This document shows, piece by piece, positions 10,724-19,700 of a stretch of 64,000 nucleotides of DNA; the stretch's first letter is position 1, and the number at the start of each line of letters is the position of its first letter. Source of the DNA: Taudactylus pleione (lineage: Eukaryota > Chordata > Amphibia > Anura > Myobatrachidae); contig JAUIMM010000686.1 of assembly GCA_031769625.1 (NCBI GenBank), positions 4,672,001 to 4,736,000 of the forward strand, given 5' to 3'. The notes beneath the pieces are model-generated. The model saw only the letters and a list, made by a program, of their open reading frames with translations. It had not been told where the DNA came from and did no database searches. The translations under genes and the position numbers were made by a program.

Positions 10724-12182
10724 ATGGTGCACTGGAAGGAAGAGGAGATCCGTGAGCTGCTGGCAGTCATAGGGGAGGAGGAGATCCGCAAACAGATCAG
10801 TGGCACAGTGAAGGACGCGATAGTCTACACAAACATAGCTAAGGTCCTCACCTCAAGGGGCATTGTGCGGACCCAGCAGCAGGTAGTGAACAAACTGAAA
10901 GCTCTACGCAAATACTACAACAAAGTTCACGACCATAACAGGCAGAAAGTGGTGCTGCCAGAATGGAATGAGTTTACTATGATCAGTGTAATGAAGTCTT
11001 TGGTAATTCTGTGCTGGTTAATCCCATTGCCATATCATCGTCTAGTTGTGCATCTTCACGAAGTGTTACCCCGGAGAACAGCCAATCCTGCCCAATGACA
11101 CCACTAATACTCTTTGATGACATCACAGAGATAAGTGACACAGATCCGATGGCTGCCACGGGGGTCCCAGACACCAATACACTTGAGGGTGTGGTTGAGG
11201 CGAGTGGAAGTAATGCGAGTGGGACGCCAACTCCTGCACAGACTGAGACTCCGACATTGCGCAGGAACAGTAAGTTACTATACACCCACTTATTAATTTT
11301 TGGGAATGCTAACATTGTCCTGTATTGACTTGTCATTACAGTATGACTATGCTGATTTTACTATGCTGAAATTCAAACTCAATGTATCTGTTGCAATGTG
11401 AAGCTAGTGTGCAGTAGGCCGCAAGCACATATTTGTTTACATTACGGCTTTGATTTAATTTGTAAATGTATTATTCTTTTCTTCTATTCCTAGTCTTTGA
11501 AGTACCAGAGCTGAAGTAAAAAACTTCCAAGATGGAGCTAGCAACGCGCACAATGACCAGAATCCTGGTAAATCAGCTGCGAGATTCTGATGCTGAATTC
11601 CAGGCACAGGAGGATGCCCGACTCCAGCGCTTCTTTGACAAGAAAAGAGAGTTACAAAATTCATTCGTCAGTCAGCTCGTTGGTCTACACGAACGAATTT
11701 CACGTGAAAACAGAGAGGCACAGATGTCCTTCCTTAACGGTCTAGTGTCTAGGTTACACACTCCACAACCTTATGTAATGTATCCTCCTCAGTACTCTGA
11801 GGGTCCTGTTAGAAATTACTAACAGCATAACAGAGGGCTACCATTTATGCAAAGTAGCCCCTCCAATCCACCTCATGCTACTCCACATGGCACAGTGCAT
11901 AGTTATCCAGATGGCACAGGGAATAGTAATCTACATGTCACTGTACAGAGCAGTCCACATGCCAATACCAGTCCAGAGGGCTCAGTGCCTAGCACTCCAC
12001 ATGTCACTGTGCATAATAGTCCAGACGGCACAGGAAATACTAATCAATATGGCACTGTGCATACTTATGCAGATGGCACGGGGATTAATACACAGTGCAT
12101 AGTTATTGAGCTGGCACTCATCATAACACTCCACTTAGCACTATTGTCAGCACTGCCTACATACAATTGTAGACCTGTATGA
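10724..12182 (+). pseudogene. Myb/SANT (trihelix-type) protein of Harbinger-like element, broken
   Basis: The first exon starts MVHWKEEEIRELLAVI. It shows the three-helix pattern of Myb/SANT-like domains of Harbinger accessory proteins, which bind the element ends and help bring the transposase to DNA (family knowledge). The domain runs to about 'KVVLPEWNEF'; a frameshift near 10976 moves the reading to a frame with YDQCNEVFG and a Ser/Thr-rich acidic linker. A plausible intron lies at 11270-11493 (donor after gcaggaaca, gtaagt; acceptor ttcctag). Joining it keeps the frame into the second exon, whose MELATRTMTRILVNQ... segment is a Glu/Arg-rich likely coiled coil. A TAA interrupts just before that Met and another at 11820. 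Beyond the second stop the same frame stays open to 12182 and encodes an 8-residue repeat. One frameshift and two stops make this copy inactive. Confidence 0.7.
11870..12096 (+). repeat. 24-bp coding-type tandem repeat (8 residues)
   Basis: Units such as 'ctccacatggcacagtgcat' recur every 24 bases with strong divergence. They give a repeat of the type (S/T)P(H/D)GT(V/G) in the same frame as the upstream coiled-coil exon, across the TAA at 11820. Period divisible by three and frame continuity suggest that it was the C-terminal tail of the protein. Confidence 0.65.
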
Positions 12183-12481
12183 TGTTTTACATGTTTGCTG
12201 TCAAGTTTATATTTATTTTTTGTTGAAGCTTGTTGTTTTTGACAATATTGTTTATCCTGCCGTTAACAGGCCTGGCAAGAGCTTAGGGCAATGTGTGGGT
12301 GCCCTTTAAGTCAGCTACATGTATATATGGGGGGGTACATAATTTAGAATGTACACACATTACCTCCATTTGTTTTGTATTAAAAAAATTGTATACTGCA
12401 CTTAACAGGCCAGTCGTGAGCTTTCTCCCATGTGTGGCCGCTGTATTACCAAATGTATACTGTATATGTGTCATTTTCTAT

Positions 12482-12482
<1 letters not shown>

Positions 12483-12512
<30 letters not shown>
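12483..12512. repeat. (AT)n microsatellite
   Basis: Uninterrupted alternating TA of about 28 bases inside the right part of the Harbinger-like element. Confidence 0.95.
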
Positions 12513-12518
<6 letters not shown>

Positions 12519-12973
12519 TTAAATTGTTGAATGCATTAAGGCCATGTTGTTAATGGCTAATGCATATTTGTTGAAAAATAAAAGAAGCACTTTAAAAATG
12601 TAATTCAGAAGGTGTTACATGTGACATAACATGTACATAACATGAACCTTTCAAATAAAAAAAATTGATTGCAAAACAACACTTGTTTCCTCTATACTAT
12701 GTCATTGTATGTAAGTTTCCAGTGCAATGCAGTGAGCAGTCACCACCCACTTTTCATGACCTCATCTCTGTGTACCATAAAAGCAGTCCATTTATTATGA
12801 CACACTGTATATTGCAGGGATAATCTGGGTTCTGTGTGAAAGGGGTCGACCCAGGAATTTCCCGGGATTTATGTGCTGTGTGAAGTTAAGAGCAAAATCC
12901 CGGGTCCTTCCCGGGTATAACAATACGGGAAAAACCCGGGTTTTGGGGATTTTTCTATCTGAAAGTGGTATAA

Positions 12974-13287
12974 ATGTGGATTTAGATGACAACGTTAATT
13001 GGCAAATGTTTCAAAGACTGACATCCAGGTTATACTGTAGATGCCTAATCTAGACAAATGTCCAAAGAGTCCTGGAGGACTCTCATCTCATAGTATTTTT
13101 GTTCTGCAGGGGAGGGGGGTGACACTGTGATACCCTGCCATTGTAAGGTATCACAAAACAGTGTTGTGGAAGTGAGGATCAAGGCAGTTGCCATGACCAC
13201 CGATGGCTCGGCTGGATCTTGCAAGCCCTCGGCTTGAAGCTGAGACAGAGAACTGGCTGGACCCTGAAAGACAACGTTGCATTTCGG
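12974..13287. other. Intergenic, nothing recognised
   Basis: No reading frame of note and no element ends other than the flanking ones. Confidence 0.35.
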
Positions 13288-13760
13288 GGATGTAGTTAAT
13301 TTACCGGCGTCCGGATTGCCAGCGTCCAGAATCTTGACGCAGAGATCCTAACAGCCGCCATGCCAAATGAAGGTAAGCAGGGTATGTTAGGTATTAGCTG
13401 TGGGGGTGGGGTGTTAGGTTTAGGGACCCCCGGGGGAGATTAGGGTGAAGAACCCCCTGGGGAGGACTAGGGTTAGGCTAGGGAAAGGGGGGGGTTAGGG
13501 TTAGGCACCACTGGATGGGAGGTTAGGGCTAGGCACCCCTCCGGGAGGATTAGGTTTAGGGTGCGGGAAGGGGGGGTTAGGGTTAGGGGGGGACAGGGGA
13601 GGGATAGGGTACTTACCAGCCCTAGCCTGGAGGTAGCGCGTTCGGGCTTTTGGCGATGGTATTTCCTCTGGTGGCTAATCAGCTGCTGGCATTGCATACC
13701 GATTCCGCGTGTTGAAGGCATGAGGAGGGAAACATACTGTAGTTTGCAGGAATCTATGCT
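13288..13760. repeat. Element with GGTTAG-rich core, related to 49640-50467
   Basis: The left portion 'accggcgtccggattgccag' and 'cgtccagaatcttgacgc' resembles the ends of the element at 49640. The middle (13380-13620) consists of degenerate 'ggttagggttaggcaccc' words. It is not a telomeric array: the spacing is irregular and interspersed with 'cccctccgggagga'. Near 13768 a different repeat starts with 'cagggctggtgctagggt', whose right end I could not find. Confidence 0.6.
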
Positions 13761-13881
13761 CTGCAAACAGGGCTGGTGCTAGGGTATTCGGCGCCTCCCT
13801 GAAAACTATAAGTTTGTGCCCTCATATAGTTAACATTCACACATATCCAATGCAGGAGCACACACTTCTAATGCAAGATAT

Positions 13882-14230
13882 AATGGCTCCATTGGTATAG
13901 TGTCTGACTACATAGTGTGGGTGAAAGATTCGAATCCCAGGTTTTAAATTAGGAACAATGTGAACTAGCTTCATATACTGTAGTTAGTATTCACAGGCTT
14001 CCATTTTATTAGCAAAGGGCTTCATTGGTAAGGTGACTGACTGCCAAGTAAAAGGTGATAGGCTTAAATCCCACATATGACTGTAGTTTAAATTGAGGAG
14101 AATGTGAACTAGCTTCATATAGTTTGAATTAACAGGCTTCCTCTATAGGAGCAAATGGCTATATTGGTAAGCTGTCTGACTGCAAAGTGTGAGGTGACCA
14201 TGACAAGTTCAAGTCCCAGCTATGGCAGTA
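13882..14230 (+). repeat. Three tandem tRNA-like units (SINE-like array)
   Basis: Units start at 13885, 14018 and 14157 ('ggctccattggtatagtg', 'ggcttcattggtaaggtg', 'ggctatattggtaagctg'), so the period is 133 then 139. Each has an A-box-like 'ttggta(t/a)(a/g)gtg.ctgactgc' and, 30-40 bases later, a B-box-like word: 'gattcgaatcc', 'ggcttaaatcc', 'agttcaagtcc'. Between units lie 'aaatt(a/g)aggagaa(t)gtgaactagcttcatata' spacers. The acceptor stems do not pair convincingly, so these are not functional tRNA genes. A tRNA-derived SINE or decayed tRNA cluster is the likely origin. Confidence 0.7.
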
Positions 14231-15499
14231 TTTTGAAATGTGTTAAATTAAGGAGAATATAACCAAAAGTTGCAAAAATAAAAATGTATTTACGAAGAGG
14301 ACATGGTCACCAATAATGCATTATATACATAACGCTGTAATAATAGACTGTGAAAATGCTATAAATGTAGAAGGTCTTGAATGTAAAGGAACTGAGTGTA
14401 ACAGTAAACGTTGAAACTGAAATCCATTCTTTATCATGGCATAACTTGAAGGATGGATATGAGTCAATTGTTATTCTTAATGCCCTTCTGGACTGGTTTC
14501 TGTGCCTTCCTCTGGTATTTTACAAAGTCTAAAGGAAAGGCAATAACAAAGTTCCATAGCAAAGATAACCAACAGCAATAGCAACAGGGCGGGTAGGGAT
14601 GGGAGTGGTCAGTACGATTTAGTAGAACAAATACATTTTGCAGATCATAGATTCCAGCAAACTACAGTTTGTTCATTGATAGACTTGCCACGTTGCAACA
14701 GCAGGTGGGCAAATGACCACATATCTGGTGGTTGTGCAGACAAACTCAATTTTATCTAAATCAGAGTAGAATTTGACAAAGGTTCTGGCAGAAAACCAAT
14801 GGGCTGCATGCATAATGGTCTGGAGAAGCAAATGCTTTGAGGCAGCCTTAGTAGCTGCAGATCCTCGAAGGGAATGACTTTAAAATGAGATGTGTCAATA
14901 CCCGTCCCTTTCATATCTGAGAGAGATAGGTACATAGAAAGACAAGAGGCTATAGAAAGATTATGATCTGTTTCATCTCTGATGATGTCAAATTCCACAA
15001 TGGAATTATTCACTAAAGGAGTTTTTGAGTGGCCATTAAGGATTATGTGTATCCACTGTGGTGTCAGATATACGTATTAATCAAAGTGAGTTTTATCCCC
15101 AAGCTGAGAAAGCTAGAGCCAATAAGGAAGCTACTGAGAGCCGGAAAACACGGAGAAAAAAAAAAGATTCCCTCCTGCACACTGCATCAATATCAACAAA
15201 AATACTTGAATCCTACATGATAATAGAAATTCAGAGGTACATACAGTTGCAAATATATGAATAAGCACCAGGCCAGCGTCAAGGCTTCTCTATACTGGTG
15301 TCTGAGGCGCAAGGTACCCCCAAAAAATCCCAGCCATGGACCATCCCCAGGGCATCACACTGAGAGCTGGAAAGCAAGCTCACTGAAGAATCAAAAGCAA
15401 CTAGCTACAAGAATGGATGAATATCCCAAGTTTTGGAATATATAGATGAATCGGTCTAGATAGAAGAATACCCCTTAGCAAGAGTAGGTAAATTATGTT
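14231..15499. other. Intergenic, possibly downstream remains of the DIRS element
   Basis: The minus strand has partly open frames (for example 14756-15013), but I cannot match them to a DIRS tyrosine recombinase. No other element ends are visible. Position directly downstream of the DIRS pol remains is the only reason to suspect a common origin. Confidence 0.35.
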
Positions 15500-15953
15500 G
15501 TCTGTGAAGCCTGAAAATCAAAAGTTTGAGTGCTGAGCCATATGATCTTATGGTGGTTTCCCCAATTCAAATTTGTGGGCTACAAATTCTAGGCCATCCA
15601 CATGGAGCAAGGAAGATTCTGTAGAGCGTCTGGGTTGCCTAGGATGCAATCTGTGGGGTATCACACCAAGACTTTGTGACCTATTCTGAGATGAGTGGAA
15701 ACCAAAGTTTAGATGGCCAAATAGTGTAAACCAGAATGATCCAAGGAACCTAATCTATTCTGATTTTGTGCAATACTCGTAATAGAAGAGCTAGTGAGGG
15801 AAAAGAAAAGAGAATGTTTGACCATGGGAAAGACAGCGCTTTTATCTTCATTCACACTCTGGAAACAAATAGAGGAGTCTGGGCATTCAGAGGAGAGGCA
15901 AAGAGATCTACTACTGGGGTACTAAGAGCTAAGCCAATTTTTGGAAAGATATT

Positions 15954-16403
15954 GGGCCTGATTTAGAGGTGCTCGCTATTTGCGAGCACTCGCTCTGAAT
16001 CAGGGCAAATTTTTTTTTTTAAATCTGCCTCCAGGCCACTTGCATAGCTGTGGGTGACCACCCACAGCTTTTGCGAGTGGCCTGGCGATGGTCATGATTA
16101 TCGCGACCATCAGGCTAGTGACGAGACCCTTGTGGTAGGGTCTCGATTCCAGCAAGCCCGAGTGAACTCCCTGCTCTAATAGAATGATGTCAGTAGGGCC
16201 GCCCACAAACGGCAGGCGTTCCTTTGGGAACGCCTCTGTTTGTCCAGCCACCCCCCCTCCCCACCTACAAAATGGGGCGAGCTGTCGATCAACATCGACA
16301 GCCGCCCCATTTTGCAGCGAGCCCCGGAGCGAGTGAAGATCTCACTCGCTCCGGGACTCGTGCAGGCGCACTATGCGCTCGCGAGCAGGTCTGAATCAGG
16401 TCC
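15954..16403. mobile_element. Chained-hairpin MITE in DIRS pol, TSD att
   Basis: Starts 'gggcctgatttagaggtgc', ends 'gtctgaatcaggtcc', flanked by att at 15951-15953 and 16404-16406. Palindromes run in series: 'gctgtgggtgaccacccac', 16214-16233 (ggcgttcc/ggaacgcc), 16269-16314 (aaaatggggcg/cgccccatttt) and 16320-16360. Compared with the copy at 33700 the hairpins are in the same places but differ on both arms. Confidence 0.9.
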
Positions 16404-16424
16404 ATTATCTTTTACAGACACTCT

Positions 16425-16735
16425 GGGCCTGATTCAGAGTTGGAATAGTATAAAAGAGCAACTAACTATGCATCTTGGTCAAAACCATGCTGCACTGCAG
16501 CTGGGGGTAGATTAAAAATGTGCAGAGAGATTTAGATTTGGGAGGGGTGTGTAAAAAACTGACATCTAAAGTGCAATATAAAAATAAAGCTGTTCAGCAT
16601 TTGTGGGCTACATGCAAAAGCAACCATATTTACCCCCAAAATGTATGCATTGCACCCCTTGTATTGCGACATGGTTTGTCCAGGTACACAGTTACTTGCT
16701 ATTTCTTACTCTCTTCCCAACTCTGAATCAAGCCC
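16425..16735. mobile_element. 311-bp MITE in DIRS pol, TSD tct
   Basis: The left end 'gggcctgattcagagttgga' and right end 'tcccaactctgaatcaagccc' are inverted repeats, flanked by tct at 16422-16424 and 16736-16738. The interior is unlike that of the chained-hairpin copies, so the ends are shared while the core differs. Its right edge abuts the DIRS RNase H end. Confidence 0.9.
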
Positions 16736-17588
16736 TCTGTCCAAAGAAAGACTCTCCTGGACAGTGAATCTGCCAGTTCATTTGTCTATCCAGGAACATG
16801 GACGGCTGAAAGTATTATGTTCCACTGTAAGGCCCAATGCCATATTTCTAACACCTCCTTGCACAATGACAAGAAGTGGATACCACCCAACTAGTTGATA
16901 TAAGACACTGACATGGTTTTGCCCAGACAACGAAGAACTAGAACACTGTGAATTCATGAGGGGACCAAGGACTGAAGAGCCAGTTGTGCTGCCTTCAGTT
17001 CTAGGACATTGATATGCAGAAGCAAATTAGTTGGAGACCATTCTCCTCTGATTGCTGTGTCCTGAGAAATGGCTTCCCAACCATGAAGGAAAGCATCTGA
17101 CATAAAGGAGAGAACTGGGGGAAGGTATAATGAGGGGCCATGGAGCCAGGATAGGTAAAGTTGTCCGGCTCTGTATGTGATGAGCTACTTGATAGAGCAG
17201 GTAACATGTGTCTGACCAGTTGTAATGATTGTGATTAGTGCTATGAGAAATCCTTTGCAAAGTAGAGGCACATGAAAATACACTGGGGAAAGGGCCACCA
17301 TCTTTCCTATAACTGCTGTCAGGTCCCTGAGGGGTATTTCTTTGCTTATGCATAAAGACTAAAAGGCCTTCCTTTTCCATTTGTCTGGAAGAATGCAGAG
17401 TGAAAAAGGAATAGGCATCTTGGAGAAATCCTAGAAACTGATTTTGAGTGAATGGGATAAGAATTGCCTTTGGGTATTTGATTTCAAACCCTAATTTTAC
17501 CAGAAAAAACAAAGCTTTTCTGGTGGGTGTGCTCTCAGAGTATCTATGTCAGAGCTTACTAAAAGGATATTAACTGCATACACCATAT

Positions 17589-18368
17589 TGTCACGCTTGT
17601 GCTTGGATTTATTTGTGGAACCGGATTTGAGTCTTGGGCTGGAATGGAGTCTGAGGTTATTGACGCAAGTTGGATGGCCAAAAGTAGTTTCTGCTTATGG
17701 ATTGGAACCGATGGAATCAGGTATTAGACTGGAACCGATGGTGCTAGTTATCAGATTGGAACTAATGATATAGGATATCAGACTGAAACAAATGGTGCTG
17801 GTTATTGTATTGGAACCAATGATACAGAATATCGGACTGGAACCAATTGAATCAGGTATCGGGCTGGAGCCTATGGTGCTGGTTATCGGTTTGGAACCAG
17901 AGTGCAGACTCACCGGGATGGAACTGGAGTGCAGAATCACCGGGATATCACCGGGATGGGACTGGATTTCTGGAGCCAGGAGTGCAGCAAGATGGTACTA
18001 GTACTTGAAGTCTCTGGACAATTATAAGAATCTGATAGGGCTCACAGAAAAGCACACAGCTAGGTAAGTGCTGTGTGCAGGGAGATTCCATATACCACTG
18101 GGAGAGCAGGGATTGGCTGCAGGAATCAGGTATCAGAAAACTGGTCTCCTGTTGGTGGATGAACAGTCACCTGACACGTACTGTCATGGCTGCGCCCAGC
18201 AGTCAGGTCTGGAGGGAATTCTGCACATGGAGGCCAGTGAGTATGTTGGAAGCTGCAGAGAGGAGAAGTGCTGAATTGAATCACAGGAGGTCTGCCACAG
18301 AGCGGAGCATGAAACGGTGAACCATGTAAGTGACCCGGCGACTGCAGCAAACAGTGAGATTTGTGACA
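17589..18368. mobile_element. LTR-like insertion (TGTCAC...GTGACA) splitting the DIRS RT
   Basis: Begins tgtcacgcttg and ends gatttgtgaca, that is TG...CA with a 6-bp inverted end. Flanks are catat (17584-17588) and tatat (18369-18373), a 5-bp duplication with one mismatch. DIRS RT similarity stops at one edge (QQGIHY side) and resumes at the other (VYAVNILL side), which supports a clean insertion. The 780-bp length and 5-bp duplication suit a solo LTR of a retroelement or old endogenous retrovirus; no internal coding region is present. A DNA transposon is the alternative. Confidence 0.6.
17704..17900. repeat. 27-bp minisatellite, about 7 copies
   Basis: The words 'ggaaccgatgg' and variants recur at 17704, 17731 and 17758 with period 27, becoming more diverged to 17900. 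Because 27 is a multiple of three, a 9-residue repeat appears in open frames on both strands. That is a consequence of the period and not evidence of a gene. Confidence 0.85.
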
Positions 18369-18575
18369 TATATAATGTATGCCTTGCTGACGAACTAGGG
18401 ATATGGCCGCCTTCTTTACTTTAGTGATGGAATATGGGACGTTCACTAAGCCAAACACCATTACTGTACACTGGTACAGTTGGTCTCTCCACCTGAACCA
18501 TAACAGGTATCTGTTATGCGGGTGAATGAGAATAGAGTGGAAAGCATCCTTGAGATCATAAAAGTCAAATTTCAT

Positions 18576-19218
18576 AACAAAGTCATTAAATGTTTTGTCT
18601 TCATAGTGACATGAGCCTGAGCATACGGTGTGAAATTGTTCATCAGAGCTAAAATATATTCAGTTCATCCTGACATCACAGCTGGACGGGCATTTGAATT
18701 TGCCTGTCAGTCCCTGCAGCGATTGTACAGGTGGTCTGTCTGCAGATATATCGGCCATCGGCTGTGCTTCGCAGCCGATGCGATTTGTCTGTGAATTATG
18801 TAGTTCACAGACATATCGGGGGGGACACAACTGCCGATGTGCTAGTGATTTATTGCCCGTTCGACTCATTGGCAGATATATATCGAAGAAGTCATTACAA
18901 GGTGTTATCTACTTGTGACCACATACTTACAACTAGGCTGTACAAAGTTTGCTATTATTTATGTCTTCTTCCGGAAAGGATATTAGTTAACTATTTTATG
19001 TAGATAACATATTACTGAAAAGTATTAAATGCTATTGTTATATTATTTGAGCTGCAGTTGTTATCACTGCAAATTTTCTCGTACAGTCTAAAACTAGTTC
19101 CAAATGTAGCAATACTGTATTAACAAACTAGCCTGATATTGGCGCCAAAATGAACAGTATTCCACAGAATTATCCAATTACAATCAATTTGCACATTTTT
19201 GGGCTGACTACAAACCAA
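18576..19218. other. DIRS flank and small hairpins
   Basis: 18680-18880 contains nested hairpins: 'atcggctgtgcttcgcagccgat' at about 18759-18781 and 'tctgtgaattatgtagttcacaga' at 18788-18811, and 'cagatatat' occurs on both sides. This suggests a small palindromic element, but the outer ends are not clean. Otherwise A/T-rich. Confidence 0.45.
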
Positions 19219-19700
19219 GGGCCTGGTTTAGAGATGTAGGTTAACCCGCTGTTTAGTGCACATCTCCGATGTTTGGGAGTCTGCTCTTGCACACATTTCC
19301 CCCAAACCTCTGACTGATTGACAAGGAGAAGCGTTTGGGGGGCGGTGTGGAGGCGTGTCACCCCAGTTTTCTGGGAGTGCTGAGTCCAGTGTCTGAGTCC
19401 ATGGATGCAGACTTCCTGGCCTCACAAACATACTGGAGCCGGCAAGTCTGCGCAAACTGAGGCTTACTCAGCTGGCCAATGCCGGGGAACATCGTGACCA
19501 TCAGTTGCAATGGTGATACCAGGCTGCCAGCTCGGTCGCAGCGCTGGGATCACAGATGCTGACAGGAGGCATCTCTTCTCTTCAGATGCCTCCTGCAGCA
19601 TTAGCATTTTAGACGGAGGGTATTGCAAAGCCGCTTGTGTGCGTCTGTGCAATACCGTCCATCTCTGCAGATAGACACCAATGGGCAGTCACCTGATGAT
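19219..19700. repeat. GGGCCTGGTTTAG-type repeat, partner of 6730
   Basis: Motif order shared with 6730-6960 as described there. A hairpin 'gcatctcttctctt/cagatgcctcctg' region follows at 19560-19600. The left end is clear; the right end is not. Confidence 0.55.

Larger units (their letters stand above)
10376..12970 (+). mobile_element. PIF/Harbinger-like element coding only for a Myb/SANT-type protein
   Basis: Ends 'tacccctttcagacag' and (reversed) 'taccactttcagatag' match at 14 of 16 positions. They are flanked by taa at 10373-10375 and 12971-12973, the 3-bp TWA-type target of PIF/Harbinger elements. The terminal regions are full of 'gacccggg' and 'ctgtctgaaag' words, and 'ctttcagacag' at 10382 can fold onto 'ctgtctgaaag' near 10447. 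Between the ends lies one gene for a Myb/SANT-like protein, but no DDE nuclease frame. PIF/Harbinger elements normally carry two genes, a transposase and a Myb-like partner, so this copy would depend on a transposase made elsewhere. Superfamily assignment is inference from target site, the Myb-type protein and the intron. Confidence 0.7.
15500..18575 (-). pseudogene. DIRS-type retrotransposon pol (RT, RNase H, downstream domain), broken
   Basis: DIRS elements replicate through reverse transcriptase and integrate by a tyrosine recombinase. On the minus strand from 18575 the RT begins with DLKDAFHSILIHPHNRYLLW and MVFGLVNVPYSITKV. The catalytic motif region near 17565-17590 reads VYAVNILLVSS where a Y.DD would be expected, so both catalytic aspartates appear lost. 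RT continues with LGFEIKYPKAILIP and NQFLGF. RNase H follows, with SVSYIN.LGG and NELADSLSR, ending near 16740. The post-RNase H segment has STPVVDLFASPLNAQ and PLFVSR (15840-15930). Several stops and frameshifts occur. The copy is split by an LTR-like insertion (17589-18368) and two MITEs (16425-16735, 15954-16403). No gag or recombinase was recognised. Confidence 0.75.

Noticed and set aside
13380..13620. Possible telomeric repeat
   Set aside because: The GGTTAGGG words are irregularly spaced and mixed with other sequence. They belong to an interspersed element with a second copy at 49640.
13882..14230. Functional tRNA genes
   Set aside because: Boxes are recognisable, but acceptor stems and anticodon arms do not pair well by eye and all three units are diverged.
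14231..15499. DIRS tyrosine recombinase
   Set aside because: Expected near the pol remains, but no R..H..R..Y-type pattern was found in the minus-strand frames that I read.
17546..18001. Repeat protein (9-residue repeat LEPM.SGI.)
   Set aside because: Arises from a 27-bp minisatellite; the opposite strand is open as well, and there is no start or splice context.
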